Assembly: GCF_036323735.1 (NCBI RefSeq)
Contig: NW_026947367.1
Location: forward strand, 1,909,001 to 1,973,000
Reading direction: 5' to 3'
Source: Rattus norvegicus
Taxonomy: Eukaryota; Chordata; Mammalia; Rodentia; Muridae
Length of the DNA stretch: 64,000 nucleotides
The notes under the pieces: model-generated
What the model was told of the DNA's origin: nothing
The model's input: only the letters and a program-made list of their open reading frames with translations
The model's database searches: none
Shown: piece by piece, positions 1-9,790 of the stretch
Numbering within the stretch: position 1 is the stretch's first letter
How the letters are laid out: every line of letters starts with the position of its first letter
Made by a program: the position numbers and the translations under genes

Positions 1-840
1 ATTTTCATTAAATTCTAAAAAGTTTTTAATTTCTTTCTTTATTTCTTCCTTGACCAGGTTATCATTGAGTAGAGCATTGTTCAATTTCCAAGTATATGTG
101 GGCATTCTTCCCTTATTGTTATTGAAGACCAGTTTTAGGCCGTGGTGGTCCGATAGCACGCAAGGGATTATTTCTATCTTTCTGTACCTGTTGAGGCCCG
201 TTTTTTGACCAATTATATGGTCAATTTTGGAGAAAGTACCATGAGGAGCTGAGAAGAAGGTATATCCTTTTGCTTTAGGATAGAATGTTCTATAAATATC
301 CGTTAAGTCCATTTGGCTCATGACTTCTCTTAGTCTGTCGACATCACTGTTTAATTTCTGTTTCCATGATCTGTCCATTGATGAGAGTGGGGTGTTGAAA
401 TCTCCCACTATTATTGTGTGAGGTGCAATGTGTGTTTTGAGCTTTAGTAGGGTTTCTTTTACGTATGTAGGTGCCCTTGTATTTGGGGCATAGATATTTA
501 GGATTGAGAGTTCATCTTGGTGGATTTTTCCTTTGATGAATATGAAGTGTCCTTCCTTATCTTTTTTGATGACTTTTAGTTGGAAATTGATTTTATTTGA
601 TATTAGAATGGCTACTCCAGCTTGCTTCTTCTGACCATTTGCTTGGAAAGTTGTTTTCCAGCCTTTCACTCTGAGGTAGTGTTTGTCTTTGTCTCTGAGG
701 TGTGTTTCCTGTAGGCAGCAGAATGCAGGGTCCTCGTTGCGTATCCAGTTTGTTAATCTATGTCTTTTTATTGGGGAGTTGAGGCCATTGATATTGAGAG
801 ATATTAAGGAATAGTGATTATTGCTTCCCGTTATATTCAT
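1..840 (-). CDS. L1 ORF2 protein, N-terminal endonuclease domain (partial, open at the edge)
   Basis: ORF2p nicks target DNA with an apurinic endonuclease-like domain and then reverse transcribes L1 RNA from the nick. I translated all 840 bases from the ATG at 840 to position 1 and obtained 280 codons with no stop. The frame starts MNITGSNN. It holds the endonuclease motifs LNING (N16), QETH (E45), GDFNT (D147, N149), KIDH (D207) and SDHH (S230, D231, H232). These correspond, with an offset of two, to human L1 residues N14, E43, D145, N147, D205, S228 and H230, so the visible catalytic site is complete. The reverse transcriptase and cysteine-rich regions would lie beyond the left edge. ORF2 starts 59 bases after the ORF1 stop, the usual bicistronic L1 layout. 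Whether the missing part is intact is unknown. Confidence 0.93.
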   Translation of the reverse strand, partial: MNITGSNNHYSLISLNINGLNSPIKRHRLTNWIRNEDPAFCCLQETHLRDKDKHYLRVKGWKTTFQANGQKKQAGVAILISNKINFQLKVIKKDKEGHFIFIKGKIHQDELSILNIYAPNTRAPTYVKETLLKLKTHIAPHTIIVGDFNTPLSSMDRSWKQKLNSDVDRLREVMSQMDLTDIYRTFYPKAKGYTFFSAPHGTFSKIDHIIGQKTGLNRYRKIEIIPCVLSDHHGLKLVFNNNKGRMPTYTWKLNNALLNDNLVKEEIKKEIKNFLEFNEN

Positions 841-899
841 ATTTGGATGTGAGGTTATGTTTGTGTGCTTTCATTCTCTTTGTTTTGTTGCCAAGACGA

Positions 900-1973
900 T
901 TAGTTTCTTGCTTCTTCTAGGGAATAGCTTGCCTCCTTATGGTGGGCTTTACCATTTATTATCCTTTGTAGTGCTGGATTTGTAGAAAGATATTGTGTAA
1001 ATTTGGTTTTGTCATGGAATATCTTGGTTTCTCCATCAATGTTAATTGCGAGTTTTGCTGGATACAGTAACCTGGGCTGGCATTTGTGTTCTCTTAGGGT
1101 CTGTATGACATCAGTCCAGGATCTTCTGGCCTTCATAGTTTCTGGCGAGAAGTCTGGTGTGATTCTGATAGGTCTCCCTTTATATGTTACTTGACCTTTT
1201 TCCCTTACTGCTTTTAATATTCTTTCTTTATTTTGTGTGTTTGGTGTTTTGACAATTATGTGACGGGAGGTGTTTCTTTTCTGGTCCAATCTATTTGGAG
1301 TTCTGTAGGCTTCTTGTATGTCTATGGGTATCTCTTTTTTTAGGTTAGGGAAGTTTTCTTCTATGATTTTGTTGAAGATATTTACTGGTCCTTTGAGCTG
1401 GGAGTCTTCACTCTCTTCTATACCTATTATCCTTAGGTTTGATCTTCTCATTGAGTCCTGGATTTCCTGTATGTTTTGGACCAGTAGCTTTTTCTGCTTT
1501 ACATTATCTTTGACAGTTGAGTCAATGATTTCTATGGAATCTTCTGCTCCTGAGATTCTCTCTTCCATCTCTTGTATTCTGTTGGTGAAGCTTGTATCAA
1601 CAGCTCCTTGTCTCTTCTTTTGGTTTTCTATATCCAGGGTTGTTTCCATGTGTTCTTTCTTGATTGCTTCTATTTCCATTTTTAATTCCTTCAACTGTTT
1701 GATTGTGTTTTCCTGGAATTCTTTCAGGGATTTTTGCGATTCCTCTCTGTAGGCTTCTACTTGTTTATTAATGTTTTCCTGTTTTTCCCTAAGTGTGTTC
1801 ATGTCTTTCTTGAAGTCCTCCAGCATCATGATCAAATATGATTTTGAAACTAGATCTTGCTTTTCTGGTGTGTTTGGATATTCCATGTTTGTTTTGGTGG
1901 GAGAATTGGGCTCCGATGATGGCATGTAGTCTTGGTTTCTGTTGCTTGGGTTCCTGCGCTTGCCTCTCGCCAT
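900..1973 (-). CDS. L1 ORF1 RNA-binding protein (intact, 357 aa)
   Basis: ORF1p is the trimeric nucleic-acid chaperone that coats L1 RNA in cytoplasmic ribonucleoprotein particles and is needed for retrotransposition. The frame is complete from MARGKRRN to the stop at 902-900. The N-terminus is basic and Ser/Pro/Asn-rich (residues 1-40). Residues of about 50-170 are rich in Lys, Glu, Gln and Leu with heptad-like spacing, as in the trimerising coiled coil. Residues of about 177-273 fit the RRM (RRSNLRIIGIEE at its start, SRHIIVK near 236-242). Residues of about 274-345 fit the C-terminal domain. The conserved REKGQVTYKGRPIR stretch lies at 257-270 and KARRSW at 281-286. The length is within the range expected for rodent ORF1. 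No frameshift or stop is visible, in contrast to the plus-strand copy at 23.2 kb. Identification is firm; expression is unknown. Confidence 0.95.
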   Translation of the reverse strand: MARGKRRNPSNRNQDYMPSSEPNSPTKTNMEYPNTPEKQDLVSKSYLIMMLEDFKKDMNTLREKQENINKQVEAYREESQKSLKEFQENTIKQLKELKMEIEAIKKEHMETTLDIENQKKRQGAVDTSFTNRIQEMEERISGAEDSIEIIDSTVKDNVKQKKLLVQNIQEIQDSMRRSNLRIIGIEESEDSQLKGPVNIFNKIIEENFPNLKKEIPIDIQEAYRTPNRLDQKRNTSRHIIVKTPNTQNKERILKAVREKGQVTYKGRPIRITPDFSPETMKARRSWTDVIQTLREHKCQPRLLYPAKLAINIDGETKIFHDKTKFTQYLSTNPALQRIINGKAHHKEASYSLEEARN

Positions 1974-2690
1974 CAGATTATCTCTAGTGTTACTTTGTTC
2001 TGCTATTTCTGACAGTGGCTAGACTGTCCTATAAGCCTGTGTGTCAGGAGTGCTGTAGACCTGTTTTCCTCTCTTTCAGTCAGTTATGGGGACAGAGTGT
2101 TCTGCTTTCGGGTGTGTAGTTTTTCCTCTCTACAGGTCTTCAGCTGTTCCTGTGGGCCTGTGTCTTGAGTTCACCAGGCAGCTTTCTTGCAGCAGAAAAT
2201 TTGGTCTTACCTGTGGTCCTGAGGCTCAAGTACGCTCGTGGGGTGCTGCCCAGGGGCTCTCTGCAGCGGCAGCAACCAGGAAGACCTGTGCCGCCCCTTC
2301 CGGGAGCTTCAGTGCACCAGGGTTCCAGATGGTCTTTGGCTTTTTCCTCTGGCGTCCGAGATGTGTGTGCAGGGAGCAGTCTCTTCTGGTTTCCCAGGCT
2401 TGTCTGCCTCTCTGAAGGTTTAGCTCTCCCTCCCACGGGGTTTGGGTGCAGAGAACTGTTTATCCGGTCTGTTTCTTTCAGGTTCCGGTGGTGTCTCAGG
2501 CTGGTGTCCTGCCGCTCCTGGGCCCTCCCCCACGGGAGCCCAGAGGCCTTATACAGTTGCCTCTTGGGCCAGGTATGTAGGCAGGGGTGAGCAGTGTTGG
2601 TGGTCTCTTCCGCTCTGCAGCCTCAGGAGTGCCCACCTGACCAGGCGGTTGCGTCTCTCTCTCACCGGGTCTGGGAGCAGAGAGGTCGAG
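1974..2690 (-). promoter_or_regulatory. L1 5'UTR / internal promoter region
   Basis: This segment lies directly upstream of the ORF1 start and is clearly richer in G, C and CpG than the surrounding AT-rich DNA, as expected for an L1 5'UTR with an internal RNA polymerase II promoter. I see no obvious multi-copy monomer array. The 5' boundary near 2690 is set where older plus-strand L1 ORF2 sequence begins, so it is approximate. Several plus-strand ORFs cross the segment, but they look like by-products of its base composition. Confidence 0.75.
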
Positions 2691-3617
2691 ATGTTTTTAG
2701 TGCAGAATTTCTTATTCATAATAGCCAGAAGCTGGAAAGAACCCAAATGCCCTTCAACGTAGGAATGAATGCAGAAATGCGGTACGTCTACCCAAAGGAA
2801 TATTACTCAACTATCAAGAGCAATGACTTTATGAAGTTCATAAGCAAATGGATGGAATGGAAAATATCATCCTGAGTGAGGTAAACCAATGACAGAAAAA
2901 CACATAAGGTATGCACTCATTGATGAGTGGCTATTAGTCCTCCTTGTCGAATTACCCTAGATGCACAGAACACATGAAACTTAAGACAGATGATCAAAAT
3001 GTGAATGCTTCAGTCCTTCTTTAAAAGGGGAACAAGAATGCCCTTGGGAGTTAATAGGGAGGCAAAGATTAGAACAGAGGTAGTAGGAATGCCCATTCAG
3101 AGCCTGAGCCACATGTGGCCCATACATATTCAGCCACCAAACTAGATACGTGGATGAAGTAAAGAGCTGCTTGCCGACAGGAGTCAGATGTAGATATCTC
3201 CTGAGAGACACAGTCAGAATACAGCAAATACATAGGCAAATGCCAGGAGCAAACCACCAAAGGAATCAGAGAAAGGACTGGAAGGGGCTCTGGACCCCAT
3301 TTGAACAACAATGCCAACCAACCAGAGCTTCAAGGGACTAAGCCACTACCCAAAGACTATACATGGTCTGACCTGGGCTCCAACCACATAGGTAGCAATG
3401 AATATCCTAGTAAGAGCACCAGTGGAAGGGTAGCCCTTGGTCCTGCAAAGGCTGAACCCCCAGTGTACTTGATTGTTGGAGGGAGGGCTCTAATGTGGGG
3501 AGGATGAGGAAGGGAACACCCAAAGAAGGGGACAGGGTAGGGTTAGGGGGATGTTGGTCTGGAAACCGGGAAGGGGAATAACAGTCGAAATGTAAATAAG
3601 AAATACTCAAGTTAAAG
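2691..3617 (+). mobile_element. L1 3' end fragment (end of ORF2 plus 3'UTR)
   Basis: The fragment starts in the ORF2 C-terminus (ARSWKEPKCPS, followed by the EYYS / KWMEWK region near 2800-2870), with frameshifts. It continues through a typical rodent L1 3'UTR, including the G-rich block near 3480-3560 and the terminal motif ending GTAAATAAGAAATACTCAAG near 3613. It is 5'-truncated and sits head to head with the young minus-strand L1. Its 3' end coincides with the start of block A homology. Confidence 0.88.
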
Positions 3618-4151
3618 AATGTAATCAGATAAACCCATACCGATTTTCACTTCTTCATAATTTCAAGAAGAACCTGAAAGAGAATATATAATATTCCAGA
3701 GGCAAAAACAGGAATTTAAATTAGCCAGCATAAATATGTTTTTAAAATTTTCTTTTTTCTGTTATTTAATAATTCTGAGTATTCCTCTATAAATGATAAG
3801 ACGGTTGTGTAATGTCTACCGATCCCGAAAGCCTGAAACACTGTGAAAAACTGTATTTCTCCCTATGTGGGTCTTTGGTCAGCATCCATTTCATTGCCCA
3901 TCTAAATTCTCTGTTTCTCAAGTAGATCAGAGGACTACGTGAGGATGTCACTCTCATGTAGAGGACCAAGGAACTTTCCGTACTTGCATTTATTTGCTCT
4001 TGTGAGCATGTAAATAAAACTTTCAGTTCCAACAACAAAACATGGCCATCCAATGGGATCCCCGTGAAAAAAAAAAAATCTTTCTTTCTGCCATCAGTGA
4101 ACTTTAGCACACTGGTAACAACACAGACAATAATATAAAGGAATAATCCTG

Positions 4152-4152
<1 letters not shown>

Positions 4153-4200
<48 letters not shown>
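4153..4200. repeat. (AAT)n microsatellite
   Basis: About 16 perfect AAT units. The same tract lies at 47,571-47,632 in block A'. Confidence 0.97.
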
Positions 4201-4201
<1 letters not shown>

Positions 4202-4435
4202 CCCTCAAGGTATCACAGACTAAGGAAAGTAAATGTTGAGCCCTGTTTTTCAAGGAATATTATATCCATGAAATCAAATTACCTCACACATAATAATCAC
4301 TCACCCTGTCACGGCTTCAAGAGTGAGTTGAGAACCAGAGTGGCCTTTTCTTAGGAAAAGAGAAAGATCCATCAACCTTCCAAAAAGAAAACCAATCCAG
4401 ACAGTCTGTGTGAGGATGGTTAGCTTATACATGAC

Positions 4436-4468
<33 letters not shown>

Positions 4469-4575
4469 ACGCACACACATGCGCACACACACACATGCAC
4501 ACCGACACACAAGCACACAGACACACAAAGAAACACACACTCAGACACACACACAAACACAAACAAACACATCTC
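4436..4575. repeat. (CA)n imperfect microsatellite
   Basis: A pure (CA)n core is followed by interrupted CA-rich sequence. Block A' carries a longer version at 47,890-48,242. Translations of this tract are Thr/His or Val/Cys strings and are not genes. Confidence 0.95.
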
Positions 4576-5360
4576 TGATCTCTGTTTCTTAGAGTGTCCA
4601 GGTGCACACCAGGTGTGAAAGGATGAAGTGGGCCCAGGAAACTGTCAGTCAGCAGAATCTTGGTCTGCCTGCAAGTGAGTTAGGGGTTCCTCCAAGGAAT
4701 TCAGTGTCACAGGTCTTTTCGAAGGTATTAGGTGATTTGCGGTGTGCATATATCTTACTCAGGGTGAAAAAGGGCTACACAAACCTTGGAGACCAGGACG
4801 TGTTTTTCGGGTGCATTTACATTGATGGAGACCTCCTTTGGTTGACCTTCTTTAATCTCTGTCCCAGCCTCAGTCTGTGGTTCAGGGATCTCCGTTTGAC
4901 CTCCTCAGAAATCGACTCCACTGAATGTGCCCCATCCCCACCCGTGAGGTCTTGCTTGCTCGAGTTCAAAGGATTTCATTTTCGGACTCTACTTTCTCCA
5001 TCAGATTAAATCCTCAGGAAGGTCGCCCTCTAGATGCCATGAATTAACCAGTCCATCGACTTTCTGCATTAACCCGTATGTCCCCTAATTCTGGCCGGTT
5101 CTCTCTGCACTGAGCTATCTCTCCGTCATCCCCACCGACCCTCTGCTCCTGTCCTCAGTCGCCCTCAAACACTCACAGAATCTGTTCCAGATTTCCTTTC
5201 AGAGAGGTCGATGCTTTCCCCCTCACGGGCGTTCTTGTTTCCTATGTCCTCTCTGCATTTGTAGATTGTAGATGGAATGAGATTTATCGCACAGCTGATA
5301 CCATGCATAGGTAAACGCCAGCCATGTTTGTGTCTCTAGGTCTCAGTTCCCTCTCGAGCT

Positions 5361-5361
<1 letters not shown>

Positions 5362-5414
<53 letters not shown>
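5362..5414. repeat. Long poly-T tract
   Basis: 53 consecutive T. The equivalent place in block A' (near 49,062) has only about eight T, so this tract expanded after the duplication or contracted in the other copy. Confidence 0.95.
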
Positions 5415-5417
<3 letters not shown>

Positions 5418-5441
5418 GTTTCATATATTTTCTCTTAAGCT

Positions 5442-5582
5442 TCATGATGTCATGCCCCATGCAATGATGTCAATTCTAGACCCCATTATGTGATGTCCCC
5501 GCCCTAATGATGTCATGCCCCACCCCATGATGTCATGCCCCACCCCAATGATGTCACACCCTGATCCTGTTAGGTCATGTTC
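5442..5582. repeat. Minisatellite of about 20 bp with CRE-like core
   Basis: Imperfect tandem copies of a unit close to ATGATGTCATGCCCCACCCC. Most copies contain TGATGTCA, one mismatch from the palindromic CRE/ATF site TGACGTCA. The homologous array is at 49,097-49,230. Confidence 0.85.
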
Positions 5583-5589
5583 CCGGTAC

Positions 5590-6950
5590 CCTCCTTGCCA
5601 GAATGATTGTATCTATATATCAGGTAACATTCTGAATGCTGACCTGGCACCACACTCCTTCAGTCTCCCACCATTTACAGTCCCTCCTTCTAACCTCTCC
5701 CCTTCTTCTCTGAGAGAGTGGAGGACCCCTCTGGGTACACCCTCTCCCCTGGCACATCAAGTCTCTGCAGGACTAGATTCATCGTCTCCTACCAGCTCTT
5801 GAAAACGCAGCCCGGGTAGGAGAACAGGATCCACAGACAGGCGACGGGTTAGTGACACCACGTGAAGACCATTGTGCAACTCTGCCTCTCTCAGTCCTTC
5901 CCTCAGCTTTTCAGTGAGACTCACTGAGCTCCATCTGATATCAAGCCCTGTGCCTCTGCTTCTGTGTCAGTCGGCTGCTTGGTGGAGCGTTGCAGAGGAC
6001 AATAACGCTACCCTCCCATCTGCAACACAAGAAAGGACCGTGAATAATGTCAGTTTTGGTGATTGCCCAGGGGAAAAGTCTCACATCCGGCCACTTATCC
6101 TTTGGCCATTCCCTCATTTCCTGTTCCATCTCTGTCCCTGTGTTTCTTATAGAGGGGTCAATTTCTGGTTCAAAATTTTGGGGGTGGGTTTGGGTACTTA
6201 TCCATCCAACTTGGGTCCTCTGTGGCTACTGAAAGTGGCCATTTAAGAATCTGTATCCCCACTGTAACAAGTCTCAGCTAAAGTCACCGTCAAGGAAGCC
6301 AGGGTAGCCTCACAAATCACAGATTGCTGGCAAATCATACAGATAGTACCCACCCTGGACAGTCACTGAATCAGTTTATTCACTTGGCCCTCTGCCCCTC
6401 TTGCCCGTCTCTACCAAGAAATGATCCTCAAACCCCATTTCCCTTCCCATCCCCTCAGCCACTCAATTCTTTCCTTCCATCTGCCTCCTGTCATTATTTT
6501 ATTCATTATTCTGAGTGAAATTCAAGCATTTTCTTAGGTCTTTCTTCGTGCTTAGCCTCTTTGGTTCCATAGATCATAGTGTGTGAATTCTGTACTTTAT
6601 GGCTAATACCCTCTTTTAAGTGAATGTGTACATATTATTTTGGGTCTCAGTTACCTCATTCAGGACAATACTTTCTCATTCCATCTACTTGACTTTATCT
6701 TCTCAATGTCCTTATTTTTCATATGTGTGTAGTATACCGTTGTGTAAATGAACCACATAATCTGTAGCCATTATTTGTTTTAGGGGTATCTGGCTTATTT
6801 CTATTATTTGTTCACTATGAAGAAATCCACTAGGAAAATGATGGAGTACATGTCCTTGCGGTATGGCAAAGGTCTTTTCAGATATAAGGCCAGGTGTAGT
6901 ATAACTAGGTCTTTAGGAAGAATATTCCCATTTTCTCAGAATCCACTGGA
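5590..6950 (-). mobile_element. Lx-type L1 fragment (3'UTR into ORF2 end)
   Basis: Read on the minus strand this is the end of an old L1 ORF2 (about 6950-6560) followed by the long Lx-type 3'UTR (6560-5590). Recognisable 3'UTR pieces on the plus strand are GGCACATCAAGTCTCTGCAG, GGAGAACAGGATCCACAGAC and the CTCTGCCCCTCTTGCCC region. No open frame survives. Block A' has the 3'UTR but not the ORF2 part. Subfamily is from memory. Confidence 0.78.
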
Positions 6951-8005
6951 CACATATGCTAAACATATACGGATTTGCTCTTCCCCCAGCAAATTCTATT
7001 TGTATCCTGATATTTATCTGCTTCCTCAAAAGAGGTTTCCCCCGGACAAGGCCTCTATCATAGACTCAGGTAATCGCATATTAACCTTCTTCCCATTTTA
7101 CATGGTCAGTAAATGCTAGAGCCTATTACTGATAGCCAGAGGGGAAAGTTGGTACTGGAGGTTTGACTGTCGGGATTGTAGAGATGCAGAAGAGAGTAAG
7201 AGGAGAAGCGAGAAGACTGAAGAAAAAGAGGAGGAAGTAATGATGGAAACAATCCATATGGCCTGGAGAAAGCACATGTAGCAAGGGGTTTTATGGTTTG
7301 GGAATAAGTTATAATAACGTTAGATCTACCCAATACACATTTATAGATTATAATTATAATAACCAGATTGTGTGTTTTCTTTATGGGCTCATTAGGTTTG
7401 GAAATTCCAACAAGCTTTCCTCAACAGTATTTCTGGATCAAATTTTCTGTTAATAGAGATCTCCTCTTGTATGGACTCTAACCATTGCTCCATAGTCCAG
7501 TAGACACAGCTGTTTTTTTCCTCAGTCATGTCTCTTGTATTTTCTATGGACATCTGTGTCTTCAGTGTTCCAGGCCCAGTGTTCCTTTTTCTCAAGATCT
7601 TCAATGATCTCACCAAGAGGAGTTTCAGTTTTCTCAACTCGTTCCACCTAGTTGACCGCAGCTTCACAATGTCCTTATTTTTCATAGGTGCATAGTATAC
7701 CATTCCAAATATTTCCTGATAACAGTGAACCATGGTGAGCAGGGTAAATTTTCCCAAGGAAACTTAAAACATTCAATCTCTAAATCTACATCTCCTAATC
7801 CCATGATGCTTGGGTTGACTGAATGGCCATGGCATGAGCAGATTGTTCTAAGGGACATCAAAGCCATTTCCTTCTCCAGTAATGGCTGCCATCCCTCTGT
7901 CAGAGATTTTTCCCCTGGTAATTTTCGGTGACTGATGTGATTTAGAAATTGTGAAAACATCTGCATGCTGGAAAGCCAGAGATGTTTCAGGTTGACCTTT
8001 CTTCC
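6951..8005. other. Unassigned sequence with one minus-strand ORF
   Basis: No gene is recognised. A minus-strand ORF (7757-7392, 121 codons) begins with an L1 ORF2-like phrase (YYAPMKNKDIVKL) and continues into charged sequence I do not recognise. Around 7150-7250 the plus strand is purine-rich. No splice structure is convincing. Confidence 0.5.
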
Positions 8006-8387
8006 ACAGCCAGGTGACCTTCACCAGAGGAATGGATAGAGAAATGACCTATATTCACACAATGGACTACTACTCAGCTATCAAAAACAATGAGTGCATG
8101 AAATTCATAGGGAAGTGGATAGAACTAGAAAATATCATCCTGAATGAGGTTACCCAATCACAGAAAAACACACAAAGTTTGCACTCATTGATAATTGGAT
8201 ATCAGCCCAAATTCTCTAATTAACTATGATACAATGCACAGACCACATGAAACTCAAGACAGAGGACCAAAATTCAGATGTTTCAGTCCTTCCTTAAAAT
8301 GGTAAATAAAATATCCATAAGAGGGGTAGGGAGGCATTGTTTTTCAGAGACTGAAGGAATGGCCATTCAGAGTCTGCTGGACATGTG

Positions 8388-8390
<3 letters not shown>
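8006..8390 (+). mobile_element. L1 3' fragment (ORF2 end and start of 3'UTR)
   Basis: The ORF2 C-terminal motif (MDYYSAIKNNECMKFIGKW, about 8065-8120) is followed by the early L1 3'UTR (CACATGAAACTCAAGACAGA near 8245, TCAGTCCTTCCTTAAAATGG near 8285). The element is cut off by the CA/TA microsatellite at 8391. Confidence 0.88.

Positions 8391-8477
<87 letters not shown>
8391..8477. repeat. Compound (CA)n(TA)n microsatellite
   Basis: About 25 CA units pass directly into about 18 TA units. It marks the junction between the L1 fragment and U0. Confidence 0.97.
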
Positions 8478-8481
<4 letters not shown>

Positions 8482-9790
8482 CAAAACTATTTTGAATAAG
8501 AATTTGGGAGTTTATCATTTGAAGTCGGTACAAAATATTTACACTGTTATATTGACTTTGTAGCTGGGCCAACTGTGTTGACAAAATCATTGCAATAAAT
8601 GGAATTATAAAACAGAATTTTTGAGTACACATTAAGGAATATTTATAAAGTCCCCTATCAAGGAATGTACAATAAGAATGTGAAATACAATATTCATTCA
8701 ATTAAATATTTGTAGGGAGAATACTGGCCTTTGGGAAACAGAGAAAACTTAGAAAATTGAACTATATGTTCACAGGAATGAACTTGGGAATTAATTATTA
8801 TCTAGAAGAATCTCCTCCAATCCATATTTCTAAATCTTTTCTACCCATGCCAAACCCTGACTACCTTTCTCCATTCAGAACATGTAACCACTAATGAAGC
8901 AAGAGATTTCTCTAGCTTTAAAGAGATGGAGTATGTAAAGGTTTCCACTGTGTCACAGGAGACATACCTGTCTCACAGGAGACATACCTGGAAAGGGCAC
9001 TCCAAATCTGATCAGTGTAAGGAAAACTGTTTAGGTATTAGGCCATGGCAGGTCTCAGTGACGTCATCATTAGTCCCTCCTTGAAATATCTCTTGTAACC
9101 TGGAGGTCCCTGTCTTCTTCTGTGATGTCACAAGTGTTGTCGTGCCTGCAACTGCCTCTCAGATATTCCTGCAGTACCTCTGGGGTATACTAATTGGCCT
9201 CTAATTGAAATAAACAGGGAGGAAGAATAAAGAGGATGAAGATATCAGTGATGGGGAAAAGAATGCTGGACTTCTGTCTTGGTATAACCAAAAAGGAAGA
9301 AATATGTGATACTTGGGATAGCACAAAGAGACCTTAGTAGTGATTGAGTGGGATATCTGAAGAGATAGCCTTGATTTGACACTACCACATATGGGAATAA
9401 GGAGCTTGGAGCCTCTCAGAAACATATGGACTTCCCTGTTGTTTGGTTCCTGTAAGTCAGAGAATTTATATCATTAATTCTTTATTCCAAAAGCCAAGTG
9501 TTCAGCAGGGCATAGTTGTTTCCTGAGAGCTCATGGCCTTTCTTCTTTTGGTCAAGAAGAAAAAGGAAATAAGGAAGAAGGGAAAGAAAAGTGTTGTGTC
9601 ATCCCCTCAAAGTAAACTCCTCCATTCTTTGGATTCATATAGTGCAGTTTGTGTCTGGCACCGTTATCTGGGAGAGAGAAATGATTCTAGTTGAGATTTC
9701 ATTATCTCGGGCATTCCACTAGTATTACTTTTTCTATCATTCCCTGAAAATGACCTTTAGATTTCTGAGTCAATAGCTGTTATTACATGG
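8478..9790. repeat. U0: dispersed single copy of the right-hand tandem unit
   Basis: It carries the same ordered landmarks as the 50-64 kb array: AATTTGGGAGTTTATCATTTGAAG (8501), the TACTGGCCTTTGGGAAACAGAG segment (8725), a CRE-like pair (9059 and 9123), the ATTGGCCTCTAATT segment (9192) and the TCCTGAGAGCTCATGGCC segment (9512). It has the consensus CRE TGACGTCA at 9059-9066, where most array units have TGACATCA. A short local duplication of the CACAGGAGACATACCTG motif lies at about 8957-8992. Confidence 0.88.

Larger units (their letters stand above)
1..2690 (-). mobile_element. Young L1 (LINE-1) retrotransposon, 5' half, runs off left edge
   Basis: Read on the minus strand, the order is 5'UTR (about 2690-1974), ORF1 (1973-900), a 59-base spacer and the start of ORF2 (840 to the left edge). 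Both frames are uninterrupted as far as they can be seen, unlike every other L1 in this window, so this is the youngest copy. The 5' end lies near 2690, where the sequence changes to an older plus-strand L1 tail. The 3' half, poly-A tail and downstream target-site duplication are outside the window, so full length and activity cannot be judged. Confidence 0.93.
3618..6950. repeat. Block A: segmental duplication partner of 47.1-50.2 kb
   Basis: This block matches 47,125-50,214 in the same orientation. Shared landmarks, in order, are: the CTTCTTCA/TTTCAAGAAGAACCTGA segment (3650 and 47,140), an (AAT)n tract (4153 and 47,571), a (CA)n tract (4436 and 47,890), the AGTGTCCAGGTGCAC segment (4590 and 48,265), the GATGTCATGCCCC minisatellite (5442 and 49,097) and an Lx-type 3'UTR (5590 and 49,230). 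The copies differ by many substitutions and by microsatellite length, so the duplication is old. The non-repeat part (3618-4150 and 4590-5360) is unrecognised. It holds small ORFs but none is conserved in frame between the copies. Confidence 0.85.

Noticed and set aside
2086..2762. Overlapping ORFs of 61-141 codons on both strands
   Set aside because: They lie in the GC-rich L1 5'UTR and compete in several frames; no known product.
4301..4607. Val/Cys-rich and Thr/His-rich ORFs
   Set aside because: Translations of a (CA)n microsatellite.
5442..5582. CRISPR-like regular repeats
   Set aside because: Units are directly adjacent imperfect minisatellite copies without unique spacers, in a mammalian genome.
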